A stretch of DNA of 58,792 nucleotides, taken from contig CAMASK010000008.1 in NCBI GenBank assembly GCA_945860895.1, positions 1 to 58,792 on the forward strand, given 5' to 3'. This DNA is from Bacteriovorax stolpii (GTDB taxonomy: Bacteria; Bdellovibrionota; Bacteriovoracia; Bacteriovoracales; Bacteriovoracaceae). Positions within the stretch are counted from its first letter, which is position 1, and every line of letters begins with the position of its first letter. Below are positions 16,523 to 26,624 of this stretch, piece after piece. Both the position numbers and the translations under genes were made by a program. The notes below the pieces were generated by a model. The model saw nothing but the letters and a program-made list of their open reading frames with translations, had not been told where the DNA came from and did no database searches.

Positions 16523-17584
16523 ATGGATAAGTACTATACCGTGATGGTTGTCCCCGAAAAACAAAAAGGGGTCAAAACCTATCGCATACCTACTGTTTTA
16601 TTTAAATCTCTCGCATTTTTAAGCGTCATGTTTTTTATGTTGATTGGAGTTCTTTCTTACGATTATTGGAAAATTTTTCAACAGGTTTATGAAAACAAAC
16701 ATCTTTCAATTGAAAACCGTCAGCTTAAAGAGCAGATTCAACTTTTTCAGATGAAGATGAATTCTTTGGCCGATGATTTAAAGCGTATCAATACTTTTGA
16801 AAAAAAACTTCGAGTCATTACAGGACTTGAAGATGTGAGTTCTAAGGGGGCTATTTTTAAGCCAGAAAAAGAAACTGATAAAGAATCTTTTTCATTAGAT
16901 GATTTAAACAGCTCTTTGGATTTAAAAATTAATATTGATGATATTGAAGGTCAGCCGCGCTTCAAAGAATTAAAAACTCTCTATGACAAAAAGATAGCCG
17001 CAAATTTAGGACTCGAGCGATCATATCTTCTAACCAAACAGTGGTCTGATATGGCCCGAAGAAGTTTTGCCCTTTCTTCTGATTATGCTAAATTTGATTT
17101 TAAATACGCTCAGGTAAAAGATATTGTTTCGGCAATTGAAATCAACATTCATGAACTTGATCAATTCCTTTTAGATAAAGACTCATTCCTTAATTCTACT
17201 CCCACAATTCTGCCTGCTGATGGCTGGATTACCAGTTATTTTGGTCAGCGAATTTCTCCCTATTTAGGAAAATTAAAGATGCATGAAGGCCTTGATGTTG
17301 GTGCTCCCTATGGAACACCCGTTCATGCACCGGCCGATGGTATTGTGACTTACTCAGGTGAGAAAGCCGGCTTTGGAAAATTTGTGCAAGTTGATCATGG
17401 GTACGGAATTGAAACCATTTATGCCCATAATCAATCTTTGAGTGTGCGCTCCGGACAAAAAGTAAAGCGTGGTCACCTTCTCTCTGCCGTGGGAAACACA
17501 GGCCACTCAACAGGTCCCCATCTTCATTACGAAGTACGAGTCAATGGCATTGCTGTTGATCCTTTATATTTTATTTTAGACTAA
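16523..17584 (+). CDS. Membrane-anchored M23 (LytM-type) metallopeptidase
   Basis: From the ATG at 16523 the protein has 353 residues; an upstream TTG at 16484 is less likely. A short cytoplasmic tail is followed by one membrane segment (LAFLSVMFFMLIGVLSYDYW), a coiled-coil stretch (NKHLSIENRQLKEQIQLFQM) and a C-terminal M23 domain. The zinc and catalytic residues are all present: H254 and D258 in HEGLD, and H333 and H335 in GPHLHYEV. It should cleave peptidoglycan peptide cross-links in the periplasm, or activate amidases if it acts like EnvC, but the intact active site favours catalysis. The N-terminal layout resembles polar-growth and division-linked M23 proteins. It lies 15 bases ahead of secA. 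Confidence 0.9.
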   Translation: MDKYYTVMVVPEKQKGVKTYRIPTVLFKSLAFLSVMFFMLIGVLSYDYWKIFQQVYENKHLSIENRQLKEQIQLFQMKMNSLADDLKRINTFEKKLRVITGLEDVSSKGAIFKPEKETDKESFSLDDLNSSLDLKINIDDIEGQPRFKELKTLYDKKIAANLGLERSYLLTKQWSDMARRSFALSSDYAKFDFKYAQVKDIVSAIEINIHELDQFLLDKDSFLNSTPTILPADGWITSYFGQRISPYLGKLKMHEGLDVGAPYGTPVHAPADGIVTYSGEKAGFGKFVQVDHGYGIETIYAHNQSLSVRSGQKVKRGHLLSAVGNTGHSTGPHLHYEVRVNGIAVDPLYFILD

Positions 17585-17599
17585 GCAAAAGGTTTCGTT

Positions 17600-20152
17600 A
17601 TGTTAAATTCGATGATGCGAAAAATGTTCGGTACGAAACAAGATCGCGATATGCGCGCCCTTCGTCCATTACTTGATCAAGTAAATTCACTTGAGCCGAA
17701 ATATCAAACCCTGAGTGATGATGAACTAAAAGCTCAAACAAATATCTTCAAAGAAAAGTTGACCTCTGGTGGTGCCACTGTGAACGACATTCTGGCCGAT
17801 GCATTTGCAGTGGTAAGGGAAGCTTCCCGCCGGGTACTGAATATGCGCCATTTTGATGTACAAATTTTGGGTGGAATTGTTCTTCATGAGGGGAAAATCT
17901 CAGAGATGAAAACAGGTGAAGGTAAAACTCTTACTGCAACCCTGCCACTTTATTTAAACGCACTCTCTGGTCGTGGTGCTCACCTGGTAACAGTGAATGA
18001 TTACCTCGCTCAACGAGACTCTCACGAAATGGGTAAACTTTATAAATGGTTAGGACTCTCCGTTGGTTGCATTCTCTCAAACATGGACGACGAAGATCGC
18101 AAAGCCGCTTACGTGGCAGATATCACTTACGGTACTAACAATGAATTCGCTTTTGATTATCTTCGCGACAATATGAAATTTGACCTCAATGATTACGTTC
18201 AGCGCGAACACCATTTTTGCATCGTGGATGAAGTCGATTCAATTTTAATCGATGAAGCCAGAACTCCCCTCCTCATCTCAGGTCCTTCGGAAGGTGATAC
18301 TCGTTTATACAGTGTTGTTGATAAGGTTATCCCACAGCTGGAAAAAGATAAGCACTACACAGTCGATGAAAAGGCACGCTCTGCAGTTTTAACTGAAGAC
18401 GGTATTGTGCGCATTCAGGAAATGATGAAAATCGGTAACCTTTACGATATTCGCAACATTGAAATCCTTCACCATATCAACCAATCTCTTCGTGCTCATA
18501 CTCTCTTCAAAAACGAAGTGGACTACGTTGTTCGTGAGGGTAAGGTTATTATCGTTGATGAATTTACTGGTCGCTTGAAGGAAGGATCCCGTTGGTCAGA
18601 TGGTCTCCATCAAGCCGTTGAGGCCAAGGAAAGAGTAGAAGTTAAATCTGAAAACCAAACTCTTGCTTCAATCACTTTTCAGAACTATTTCCGTCTTTAC
18701 GGGAAGCTTTCCGGTATGACAGGTACAGCTGATACAGAAGCAGAAGAATTCATGAAAATTTATAATCTGGAAGTAGTGGTTGTTGCAACCAACGTTCCTA
18801 TGATTCGAGATGATCAATCTGATGTTGTATATGCTTCAAGAAAAGCTAAATACGATGCCGTGGCAAAACTCATCATTGAATGCAACACTAAAGGACAGCC
18901 TGTTCTGGTTGGTACCATTTCTATTGAATCATCGGAACTTATATCAGAATTCCTTACCTCTAAAGGCATTAAGCACGAGGTATTGAATGCAAAAAACCAT
19001 GCTCGCGAAGCTGAAATTGTGGCCATGGCCGGTCAACGTGGTGGCGTCACCATCGCAACTAACATGGCAGGACGTGGAACAGATATTAAGTTAACCGAAG
19101 AGACGAAAAAACTTGATGGTCTCTTTATTATCGGAACAGAAAGACATGAGTCCCGTCGTATTGATAACCAGCTTCGTGGTCGATCTGGTCGTCAGGGAGA
19201 TCCGGGTAAATCGAAATTCTTCTTATCTCTTGAAGATGATCTTATGCGAATTTTTGGTTCAGACAGAATCAAAGGCATCATGGTTAAACTGGGAATGAAA
19301 GAGGACGAGCCTATTGAGCACTCCATGATTTCTAATGCCATCGCCAAAGCTCAGAAGAAAGTTGAAACTCATAACTTTGATATTCGTAAGCATTTGCTTG
19401 ATTTTGATAACGTCATGAATGAGCAGCGTAAAGTTATCTATAAAATTCGCCGTGACATTCTTAATGACGAAGGCAACATAGAGCTCATAAACGATTTCAT
19501 CGAAGAAATAACTTACAATCTTGCCGAACAAGTTAAACCAGACAAAAAAGCCACTCTTAAGGAATATCCTTGGGAAGAAATTAATAATCAAATGAAGGCT
19601 CTCTTCAATCCTGAAAAAAATCTAACTCCGGAAGATGCCTCCGCCAGAACGCAAGGTGACTTGTTTGAGTACTTAAAGCAGGCGGGAATGGAGGCCATTA
19701 AAGCCAAATTCAAAGACTTTGAAGAAGAGCAAATTAAATACACACATCGTGAAGTTCTGCTCGCGACCTTTGATCAATTCTGGAAGGATCACCTTCTGGC
19801 CATGGATCATTTAAAAGAAGGTATTAATCTTAGATCTTACGGTCAGAAAGATCCTTTAGTTGAATATAAGAGAGAAGCTTATGTTCTGTATGAAAATATG
19901 AAATTGGCAATCAAACGTGCTGTACTTGAGCGCGTTTGCCATATCAAGCTTTTGACTAAAGAAGAGATCGAAGAAATTCATCGCCAGCAGGAAGAAATGT
20001 TGGCCGCCCAGCTTAAAGCTCACCAAGAGGCAGAAGCCAATAAGCAAATGGGAGAAGAAAAAAGAATAATCCGTGCTACAGTTAAAGCAGGACGAAATGA
20101 TCCTTGCCCTTGTGGTTCAGGGAAAAAATTCAAATCATGCCATGGGGCTTAA
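17600..20152 (+). CDS. secA: Preprotein translocase ATPase SecA
   Basis: 850 residues, the normal bacterial size. Walker A ([18 protein letters not shown]) lies near residue 105 and the [19 protein letters not shown] block near 210. Helicase motif [11 protein letters not shown] and [20 protein letters not shown] follow, then the wing and scaffold domains. The C-terminal zinc tail [17 protein letters not shown], with three cysteines and a histidine that bind Zn and SecB, ends the protein. AAAGG lies seven bases before the ATG. It drives Sec-dependent export of the many signal-peptide proteins in this window. No secM-like arrest gene is seen upstream. Confidence 0.99.
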   Translation: MLNSMMRKMFGTKQDRDMRALRPLLDQVNSLEPKYQTLSDDELKAQTNIFKEKLTSGGATVNDILADAFAVVREASRRVLNMRHFDVQILGGIVLHEGKISEMKTGEGKTLTATLPLYLNALSGRGAHLVTVNDYLAQRDSHEMGKLYKWLGLSVGCILSNMDDEDRKAAYVADITYGTNNEFAFDYLRDNMKFDLNDYVQREHHFCIVDEVDSILIDEARTPLLISGPSEGDTRLYSVVDKVIPQLEKDKHYTVDEKARSAVLTEDGIVRIQEMMKIGNLYDIRNIEILHHINQSLRAHTLFKNEVDYVVREGKVIIVDEFTGRLKEGSRWSDGLHQAVEAKERVEVKSENQTLASITFQNYFRLYGKLSGMTGTADTEAEEFMKIYNLEVVVVATNVPMIRDDQSDVVYASRKAKYDAVAKLIIECNTKGQPVLVGTISIESSELISEFLTSKGIKHEVLNAKNHAREAEIVAMAGQRGGVTIATNMAGRGTDIKLTEETKKLDGLFIIGTERHESRRIDNQLRGRSGRQGDPGKSKFFLSLEDDLMRIFGSDRIKGIMVKLGMKEDEPIEHSMISNAIAKAQKKVETHNFDIRKHLLDFDNVMNEQRKVIYKIRRDILNDEGNIELINDFIEEITYNLAEQVKPDKKATLKEYPWEEINNQMKALFNPEKNLTPEDASARTQGDLFEYLKQAGMEAIKAKFKDFEEEQIKYTHREVLLATFDQFWKDHLLAMDHLKEGINLRSYGQKDPLVEYKREAYVLYENMKLAIKRAVLERVCHIKLLTKEEIEEIHRQQEEMLAAQLKAHQEAEANKQMGEEKRIIRATVKAGRNDPCPCGSGKKFKSCHGA

Positions 20153-20161
20153 GGAGAATTT

Positions 20162-21349
20162 TTGAGCGACAATAAGAAGGATCTAACCAGAATTGAAGAC
20201 TTGGGAGAATATCTTCATGAGTTAAAAGAAGAAGCTTCAACTGAAGATGCTCACTCAGTTCCGGATCTTCCCCCAGAAGAAACAGATTTTTCCGAGAATT
20301 CTTTTCAGCCTGAAGAAATAAACTTTGACAGTGAAGAGCCTGCCTTTAGTTCTTCTGAGGACTCATCCTTATTTAGCTCTGATGAGTTGAATTTAGAATC
20401 AAGTGTTGATTCTTCTGATTTCTCAACTGAAGAGACTTCATTTGAATCAAACGATGACTCTTCTACTTTCACTATTGAAGAAAGTTCAACTTTCACTAAT
20501 AGCGAAGATGAAAATATATATGCCTCGCCAGTCTTTGATGAACCATCTTCGCTTACAAAACCAGAGACAATTTCAGAACCTGAACCGGCACCCGAAGTTA
20601 TTCAGGAAATAAAGTCTGAGCAAACTTACAAAGCACCGGAAAATTTTCAAGATCTGAAAAACTTTGCAGAAAGTACAAGCATCTCAGGCATGGGTAGCGA
20701 AGGAAATCCCTCTTTCAGTGTTTTGTTAAAGAATGTCCGCTATATTGAAGATGTTAACGATATTATGTCCATGCTTAAAGAACTCGATCTCTTAAGTGAT
20801 GGTGATGAACAAATTCGTACTCGCTTAATGCGCGGCCAACTACTTGTTCCTCGTATATCTGAATTTGCGGCCATCTTTCTTGCCCATAAATTACGACGAT
20901 TTGATATTGATATTCAAGTTGGTCTCTCTGATGAGATCCACCCTCCTAAGCATCAGGAACTTCCAGAGTTGGGAATGGTTTCAAAATATAGTCTTTACCA
21001 AAACCAAACTCATCATTTCCAATTTGATAATCCCAAGCTTGAACTTTCTCAGATAATTGTGGCGGCTTCTCCTAATCTTGAGGGTCATCAGGTAATTCGT
21101 TATTTAGGCGTGGCATCTGAACATAAGATGCTAGAAGGTCATATTGTTGAAGATGAATCTTCTTCTGAAATCCCAACTCACTACTCCGAATTGGCACAAA
21201 AATTAAAAGCTCACGCACTCAAGGCCCATGCAAATGCCGTGATTGGTCTCAATTATCAACTCACTCCACTTCCCACTGAGTATGGAGTGTCTGGGAGTAA
21301 ATATCGCCTCAGTTGCACGGGTAATCTTGTTTGGGTTAATAAACTATGA
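20162..21349 (+). CDS. Acidic protein with a C-terminal YbjQ-like domain
   Basis: 395 residues. The start is a TTG, chosen because AAGGAG lies five bases upstream. Residues 1-160 are extremely rich in Ser, Glu and Asp with repeated SSDxSxFSxEE-like patches, so they are disordered and strongly acidic. Residues 175-245 form a small ordered part (FSVLLKNVRYIEDVNDIMSM, resembling the core of a TPL-like or ribosomal-fold domain, not identified). Residues 270-395 look like the YbjQ/DUF74 fold (IIVAASPNLEGHQVIRYLGV, HALKAHANAVIGLNYQL). The function is unknown. It sits between secA and the glycerol-3-phosphate dehydrogenase gene and overlaps the latter by four bases. Confidence 0.7.
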   Translation: MSDNKKDLTRIEDLGEYLHELKEEASTEDAHSVPDLPPEETDFSENSFQPEEINFDSEEPAFSSSEDSSLFSSDELNLESSVDSSDFSTEETSFESNDDSSTFTIEESSTFTNSEDENIYASPVFDEPSSLTKPETISEPEPAPEVIQEIKSEQTYKAPENFQDLKNFAESTSISGMGSEGNPSFSVLLKNVRYIEDVNDIMSMLKELDLLSDGDEQIRTRLMRGQLLVPRISEFAAIFLAHKLRRFDIDIQVGLSDEIHPPKHQELPELGMVSKYSLYQNQTHHFQFDNPKLELSQIIVAASPNLEGHQVIRYLGVASEHKMLEGHIVEDESSSEIPTHYSELAQKLKAHALKAHANAVIGLNYQLTPLPTEYGVSGSKYRLSCTGNLVWVNKL

Positions 21350-22716
21350 AGCAATATGATGTCGTCATCATAGGTGGCGGAATCAATGGCTGTGGTCTGT
21401 TGAGAGATTTGGCCCTGAATGGTGTAGCGGCCCTCCTAATTGATAAAGGTGACTTTAGTTCGCAAACATCACAGAGCTCATCTAAAATGCTTCATGGTGG
21501 AATACGCTATCTTGAAAATTTTGATTTTGGTTTAATTAAGGAAGCTCTGGAAGAAAAAAATCTTTGGTTAAAGCTTACCCCTCATCTTTGTTATGAAAGA
21601 GAATTCTATTTACCACTCTACACATATTCTAAATACACCACTTGGATGCTTCAGGCCGGGCTATTCATTTATGATTTTCTTTCGCATTTCCAAAATAAAC
21701 CTCATGCCATGCTCAATGCAGAAGAAACAATCAAGACTGTTCCCTCAATTGACCCAAAAGGCTTAAAAGGCGCGGGAAAATATTTTGATGGCATTGTTGA
21801 CGATGCAAAGCTGACTCTAGAATGTTTATACGATGCTCTGCTTGAACCAGGCATTGAAGCTTTAAGTTATCACGAAGTCACGAGTACTCATAAAGTTGAA
21901 GATGGTTATGAAGTCAGTTTTCAAAGCACCTTAAAGCTTCATAAAGAAACAGTGAAGGCAAAATATGTGGTTTTTACTACTGGGCCCTTCACTGACCAGC
22001 TCTTGCCAAAACTAGGAATTCCATGGCATCCACAGCTCGTTCTTTCAAAAGGAATTCATCTTTGGTTAAAAGAAGGTTCCATTAAGGCAAAGGGATCTGT
22101 TGTTCTCACTACTAAGGACAATCGAGTCGTATTTGTCATCCCTCAGCGAGGTGCCATTTTAGTTGGTACCACTGAAACACCAGTTGATCAGGACATTTTT
22201 AATATCAAAGCAACTCATAATGAAGTTAAGTATCTATTGAATGTCCTTCAGCAGTATTTCCCTAATGCCAATTTAACAGAAGCTTCAATTATTTCTACAT
22301 TTGCCGGGGTTAGACCTCTGGCCAAAGAAGAGGGCCATTCCCATTCTCTGGGTAAAGTAAGCCGACATCATAAAATTTATCGTCCAACTTCCCACTCATA
22401 TGTAATGATTGGTGGTAAATATACAACTTTCAGAAAAATGACTCAGGAACTAGCACAAGAAATTGTTCCTCGTCTTGGTCGACGCTATAAACCAAATTTA
22501 ACTTTGAATCCGCTTAGACAACATTCACTCATACCAACTTTTGGTCCAAAACCTGAATTAACTTTAGACCTTGTAAAAAAAATTATTGAAACTGAAAAAG
22601 TGACGACCTTTGAAGATCTGATACAAAGAAGATTATCACTCCTGGAAAATCCCCAACACTTAAAGTCTGTGATGGGAATTCCAGCAGAAGATGTAAAAAG
22701 ACTTTTTAATCATTAA
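21346..22716 (+). CDS. FAD-dependent glycerol-3-phosphate dehydrogenase (GlpD-like)
   Basis: 456 residues. The N-terminal Rossmann FAD motif DVVIIGGGINGCGLLRDLAL is followed by the GlpD-specific SSQTSQSSSKMLHGGIRYLE region. Later GAILVGTTETPVDQ, STFAGVRPLA and MIGGKYTTFRKM appear. Members oxidise glycerol-3-phosphate to dihydroxyacetone phosphate and pass electrons to the quinone pool at the inner membrane. The C-terminal DAO_C domain is short (about 60 residues against about 120 in E. coli GlpD), so the protein is a reduced version. The ATG overlaps the preceding stop (ATGA). Confidence 0.88.
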   Translation: MKQYDVVIIGGGINGCGLLRDLALNGVAALLIDKGDFSSQTSQSSSKMLHGGIRYLENFDFGLIKEALEEKNLWLKLTPHLCYEREFYLPLYTYSKYTTWMLQAGLFIYDFLSHFQNKPHAMLNAEETIKTVPSIDPKGLKGAGKYFDGIVDDAKLTLECLYDALLEPGIEALSYHEVTSTHKVEDGYEVSFQSTLKLHKETVKAKYVVFTTGPFTDQLLPKLGIPWHPQLVLSKGIHLWLKEGSIKAKGSVVLTTKDNRVVFVIPQRGAILVGTTETPVDQDIFNIKATHNEVKYLLNVLQQYFPNANLTEASIISTFAGVRPLAKEEGHSHSLGKVSRHHKIYRPTSHSYVMIGGKYTTFRKMTQELAQEIVPRLGRRYKPNLTLNPLRQHSLIPTFGPKPELTLDLVKKIIETEKVTTFEDLIQRRLSLLENPQHLKSVMGIPAEDVKRLFNH

Positions 22717-23795
22717 AATCTATAGGCCAGCGCCATCATGAATCGAGGACCGGACACTTTCTTATTATGAACGTTGAAAAGAATGTCTTCTTTATATTTT
22801 TCTTGTCTCATGTAGTAATCAAATAAAAATCGCATTCCGAATCCCTTGAAAGTATAAAACTTATATCCTCCACCAATTGAGAATCCAGATGTAGCGCCAT
22901 TAGCATCCATCTCCTCAGGAGAAGACGTATTGGTGCCTTTCTTGTAGGCAGATTTTACTGTTCCTACATTGAAAGAAGCGTGAAAGTAGGGAATTAGTTC
23001 ATTTGCCACAGAAGGAAGAGTCGTCGGATGCCAATTGGTCCCAACGGCAAATTCAGTTAAATCATTTTCAACACTGACACCACTATAGGCTTGAGAATTC
23101 TCACGCATGAGTGCAACTTCACCAATTAGACTGAATTTTGAATACCACTCTCTTTCTTTGCGGGGATAATATTCTCCACCAATTCCAATATGATGAAATG
23201 ATTGAGAGTTGGAATAATTCTGATCACCAGTATCGGTCTTAGTATTGGCGGTTAAACCAGATATATTAATAAATCCATAAATTTCAGTATTCTTTTCAAC
23301 AATGGAAGAAGGAATATCATTGCCTTCAATAGCTTTCAGATCATCTGCACTCACTTGAGCATCAGTTGAGTTTGCCAGATCCATTGCTCCGTCAGCAAGA
23401 GGTATTCCCAATTTAGCAGGATCACCGGAAACTTGAGTCGGAATATCTTCTTGCACTAAGGCTTGAGATTCGTCCTTGGTCATTTTAACAGCAGGGGTAA
23501 TTTTAATACTCATGACTGAATCATTGGTGATGAAATCTGCGTTCACGAGGCGATAAATTGACCAGACTGAACGAGTGGGAGATACTCTGACGACCACTCC
23601 TCTTGCTACAATTCCCGCAGTAACAATGAATTTGGCATGATCACCTTCTACCAAACCATCTTCCGTACCACGATTTAACATAACCGTTTTTTTTGATTCA
23701 GAAGTTTTCACAATCCTGACAGTTAATTTTTCATCCACTTCCAGAGCAAGGGCCAGTGCCGGTAACAAAAGCATTAAAAAAATAATTTTCTTCAT
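22713..23795 (-). CDS. Probable outer-membrane beta-barrel protein (paralogue of 23804-25300)
   Basis: 360 residues from the ATG at 23795, chosen because GAGG lies six bases upstream and a signal peptide follows at once (MKKIIFLMLLLPALALA). Residues 20-100 are a small domain containing MLNRGTEDGLVEGDHAKF and SVWSIYRLVNADFITND. A low-complexity linker follows, then about 190 residues of alternating strands ending in MMALAYRF with a terminal Phe, the usual end of an outer-membrane barrel. The N-terminal domain is clearly related to that of the upstream gene. The function is unknown. It overlaps glpD by four bases, tail to tail. Confidence 0.7.
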   Translation of the reverse strand: MKKIIFLMLLLPALALALEVDEKLTVRIVKTSESKKTVMLNRGTEDGLVEGDHAKFIVTAGIVARGVVVRVSPTRSVWSIYRLVNADFITNDSVMSIKITPAVKMTKDESQALVQEDIPTQVSGDPAKLGIPLADGAMDLANSTDAQVSADDLKAIEGNDIPSSIVEKNTEIYGFINISGLTANTKTDTGDQNYSNSQSFHHIGIGGEYYPRKEREWYSKFSLIGEVALMRENSQAYSGVSVENDLTEFAVGTNWHPTTLPSVANELIPYFHASFNVGTVKSAYKKGTNTSSPEEMDANGATSGFSIGGGYKFYTFKGFGMRFLFDYYMRQEKYKEDILFNVHNKKVSGPRFMMALAYRF

Positions 23796-23803
23796 TTCAA
23801 TCC

Positions 23804-25300
23804 TCAAAATGCGTGGGTGAGACCAAATCCAAATTTACCTTCAACCAGATTGGTATTTTCTGGTAAAACAGAACTAAATTTAGAGACCTCGTATCTTTCA
23901 ATTTTTAACGTTTCAAAACTCATTATAAATCGCAGTCCCCAATTATTTCTCATGAAATACTTAAGCCCTACCCTGAGTCCCGGCAGAGAAAAAATTGAAT
24001 AATTGGCCTTCTCATTAGTGGAAGGGACATCTGCTTTACCAAAACCAGATCTGAGATAAGCTCCCATAAAAAATACCAGAGACTCAATAGAGTTAGGAGT
24101 ATACCAAGGGTACCAATTGGAACCCAATGTAAAAGAATATTCATTGAAATTTGCATTAAAGCCACTGGCCTCGAAAGCCGTATGATTAAAGCGAAATGAT
24201 GTATTCACAGTGAAGCGCTCCAGAGATTCATGTCTTAAAAATGGAGTTGCTTCAAAATCTACTTCAGTGGAATAACGGGATTCTTTACGATAACCGGAAT
24301 CATTTTTAGTTTGAGCGTCAGTTAAGTATTGTCCATAATCTAAGGACCAAGAATACCGTGTTGGTTTTGCCATTACGTAAGAACGGCGATCTTTTTCCTG
24401 CAAATCAGAAACTTGAGTCAGAACATTTTTTAATTCTTCATCTGAATAATCAGATGACCAACTCTCCCCTTTCTCCAGAATAGAGCGGAAGAGTTTAGCG
24501 TCGGCAGAAGTTCGATTCGCTTCTCGTCTTAGAAAACGATTGTATTCAGAATCATAATTCGTATTTAGATTGAATTCCTGGGTAAATCCATTTTTACTCT
24601 GAAGTTTATAGAAGCGATCATAATTAAAATCCGGATCGTTTACTCGTTCTAAATAAGCGGCAACCAATTTTTCAAATGTCGCCAGATTGAGTTGTCTTTG
24701 GAATTCTTTTTTGTTGGGACTCTTATATAGTGCAGAAGAATATCTTAACTTATTATTTTTTTTCCAAATTTCAAGATCAATAAGATCAGCATCATTATCG
24801 GACTGCCCTGAGACTTCATGAGTGGGAGCAATTGTTTGGTAATTATTTTTTAATTTACTCAAGCGATCTTTGTCCTCATTCGCTGCGAATGCAGCCTGCT
24901 CTTTTGCTTTATTTCTTTGGGTTACAACTTTTATCCGGCCGATTTGGGGAGGACGCCGACCGCTGAGCATATGAGACTCTGAAAGCAAAACAAACTTATC
25001 GTTCTTAACAAAAAGCTCAGGATCAAAAATATGATAAAGAATCCAAACAGATGAATCTGAATTGAGCTTAATATTTCGGGCACGGGCCGCTGGTATTATC
25101 CTTAAATCCTGAGTATCGAGAGAGCGAATCTGTTTTAAAATGACGGCGTAATCACCCTCTTTTATTCCATCAAAAGAACCAAGGTTAAAGATGGCCGTTT
25201 GCCCAGATCTTGATTGATTGAGTAAACGAGCCTCAGTTAAGGCCTGGGCCTTGAATGTTATGACTATGAGCAAAATAGCGTATAGCGTCATCCTTAACAT
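23804..25300 (-). CDS. Probable outer-membrane beta-barrel protein with N-terminal domain
   Basis: 498 residues with a signal peptide (MLRMTLYAILLIVITFKAQA). The N-terminal domain (IFNLGSFDGIKEGDYAVILK, SSVWILYHIFDPELFVKNDK) matches the next gene's domain. A charged central region of about 200 residues is followed by barrel-like strands ending in GFGLTHAF with a terminal Phe. AAGGA lies 11 bases before the ATG. The two genes are eight bases apart and probably arose by duplication. No transport, usher or assembly signature was recognised; residues 130-300 are not related to anything recognised here. Confidence 0.7.
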   Translation of the reverse strand: MLRMTLYAILLIVITFKAQALTEARLLNQSRSGQTAIFNLGSFDGIKEGDYAVILKQIRSLDTQDLRIIPAARARNIKLNSDSSVWILYHIFDPELFVKNDKFVLLSESHMLSGRRPPQIGRIKVVTQRNKAKEQAAFAANEDKDRLSKLKNNYQTIAPTHEVSGQSDNDADLIDLEIWKKNNKLRYSSALYKSPNKKEFQRQLNLATFEKLVAAYLERVNDPDFNYDRFYKLQSKNGFTQEFNLNTNYDSEYNRFLRREANRTSADAKLFRSILEKGESWSSDYSDEELKNVLTQVSDLQEKDRRSYVMAKPTRYSWSLDYGQYLTDAQTKNDSGYRKESRYSTEVDFEATPFLRHESLERFTVNTSFRFNHTAFEASGFNANFNEYSFTLGSNWYPWYTPNSIESLVFFMGAYLRSGFGKADVPSTNEKANYSIFSLPGLRVGLKYFMRNNWGLRFIMSFETLKIERYEVSKFSSVLPENTNLVEGKFGFGLTHAF

Positions 25301-25415
25301 GAGCTCATTCTTCCTTTAGAAATTGTCTCGTCTTAAAATATTGTGACATTGGATTAACGGTATGAAAACACTCAATTTTCTCTCATCGTCATTTAATTTG
25401 GTAACTTTTAAGTCC

Positions 25416-25444
25416 TTGATAAAGCATAGCCAGTACTCTATAAA
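25416..25444 (+). promoter_or_regulatory. Putative sigma-70 promoter for the small protein-trxB unit
   Basis: TTGATA (25416-25421) and TATAAA (25439-25444) are separated by exactly 17 bases, 29 bases ahead of the ATG at 25474. This is the best consensus promoter match noticed in the window. Confidence 0.65.
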
Positions 25445-25473
25445 GAGTCATTGTATGCAAAAAGGACGAAATC

Positions 25474-25689
25474 ATGGGTTTTAGATCAAGAAGAAAACGT
25501 GAAAAAATCACGCACAACTACACCTGCTCACTTACAAATGAAGAATTTGTAACGACAGAAAAAGCACCAAATCCAAAAGAACTTCTTTCGGTTAAGGCTT
25601 TCTACGACATGAATCCCGAAATGGATGATCGTCCGGCCATCGTGAAAAAGAAGATGGGACTACCTGCTTCTAATGAAGAAAAACACTAA
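25474..25689 (+). CDS. Small basic protein of unknown function
   Basis: 71 residues, no family recognised. The N-terminus is very basic (GFRSRRKREK). A central LTNEEFVTTEKAPNPKELLS and a C-terminal PAIVKKKMGLPASNEEKH follow; there is one cysteine and no signal peptide or membrane segment. AAGGA precedes the ATG by about eight bases and a strong promoter match lies upstream, so expression is likely. It is 11 bases ahead of trxB and probably co-transcribed. Nucleic-acid binding is suggested by its charge only. Confidence 0.7.
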   Translation: MGFRSRRKREKITHNYTCSLTNEEFVTTEKAPNPKELLSVKAFYDMNPEMDDRPAIVKKKMGLPASNEEKH

Positions 25690-25700
25690 GCGAGGGTGTC

Positions 25701-26624
25701 GTGGAAAGACGTAAAGTCATCATCATCGGAACCGGTCCTGCTGGTTTAACGGCGGCTATTTATGCTGCACGTGCTGATCTTAAACCTTTAATCCTCGAAG
25801 GCCACGAGCCAGGTGGTCAATTAACTCTGACAACAGAAGTTGAAAACTTTCCTGGTTTTGAACATGGAGTAATGGGCCCAGAATTAATGGGCACCATGAA
25901 AAAGCAGGCGGCAAGATTCAATGCTGAGTTTAAACCTGTTATGTGTACTGAAGCAGACTTCTCAAAACGACCATTCAAAGTGACGGATTCAAGTGGCTCA
26001 AGCTATGAAGCCGACAGTGTGATTATTTCAACTGGAGCTTCTGCGAAATGGCTAGGTCTACCAAACGAAAAAGAACTCACCGGTCGTGGAGTTTCAACTT
26101 GCGCAACTTGTGACGGATTTTTTTATCGCGACAAAATTGTCCACGTTGTTGGTGGTGGAGACACTGCTATGGAAGATGCCACTTTCATTACTAAATTTGC
26201 CAAAAAAGTTTACATTGTTCACCGTAAAGATTCGTTGCGTGCTTCCAAGCCGATGCAAGATCGTGCTTTCAAAAATCCTAAAATTGAATTCCTTTGGGAT
26301 TCTATGGTTTCTGAAATTAAGAGTAACGCCAATGGAGTCTGCGGGATCACTGTGGAAAACCTTAAAACTGGTGTGAAGCAAGAGCGTGAGACTGATGGTC
26401 TTTTCTATGCTATCGGCCACCAACCAAATACTTCTTTTCTTAAAGGTCAGATCACTCTTGATGATCATGGATTTATCAAAACCGTGAATGGTCCTGAAAC
26501 AAACATTCCTGGCATTTTTGCCTGTGGAGACGTTCAAGACTCATACTATCGTCAGGCAATAACAGCTGCAGGATCAGGCTGTCAAGCCGCCATGAAGGCC
26601 GAGAGATTTCTAGAAGGTCACTAA
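25701..26624 (+). CDS. trxB: Thioredoxin-disulfide reductase
   Basis: 307 residues. Reduces thioredoxin with NADPH through FAD and a redox-active disulphide. The FAD motif is KVIIIGTGPAGLTAAIYAAR, the CATC active site is C134-A-T-C137 in STCATCDGFFY, the NADPH motif is VHVVGGGDTAMEDA, and the second FAD motif IPGIFACGDVQD lies near the C-terminus. The start is a GTG at 25701 with GAGGG nearby. It belongs to the low-molecular-weight class. Confidence 0.97.
   Translation: MERRKVIIIGTGPAGLTAAIYAARADLKPLILEGHEPGGQLTLTTEVENFPGFEHGVMGPELMGTMKKQAARFNAEFKPVMCTEADFSKRPFKVTDSSGSSYEADSVIISTGASAKWLGLPNEKELTGRGVSTCATCDGFFYRDKIVHVVGGGDTAMEDATFITKFAKKVYIVHRKDSLRASKPMQDRAFKNPKIEFLWDSMVSEIKSNANGVCGITVENLKTGVKQERETDGLFYAIGHQPNTSFLKGQITLDDHGFIKTVNGPETNIPGIFACGDVQDSYYRQAITAAGSGCQAAMKAERFLEGH

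Noticed and set aside
26094-26537. Minus-strand open frame of about 147 codons opposite trxB
   Set aside because: It is antisense to conserved TrxB motifs and has no start signal; a shadow frame.
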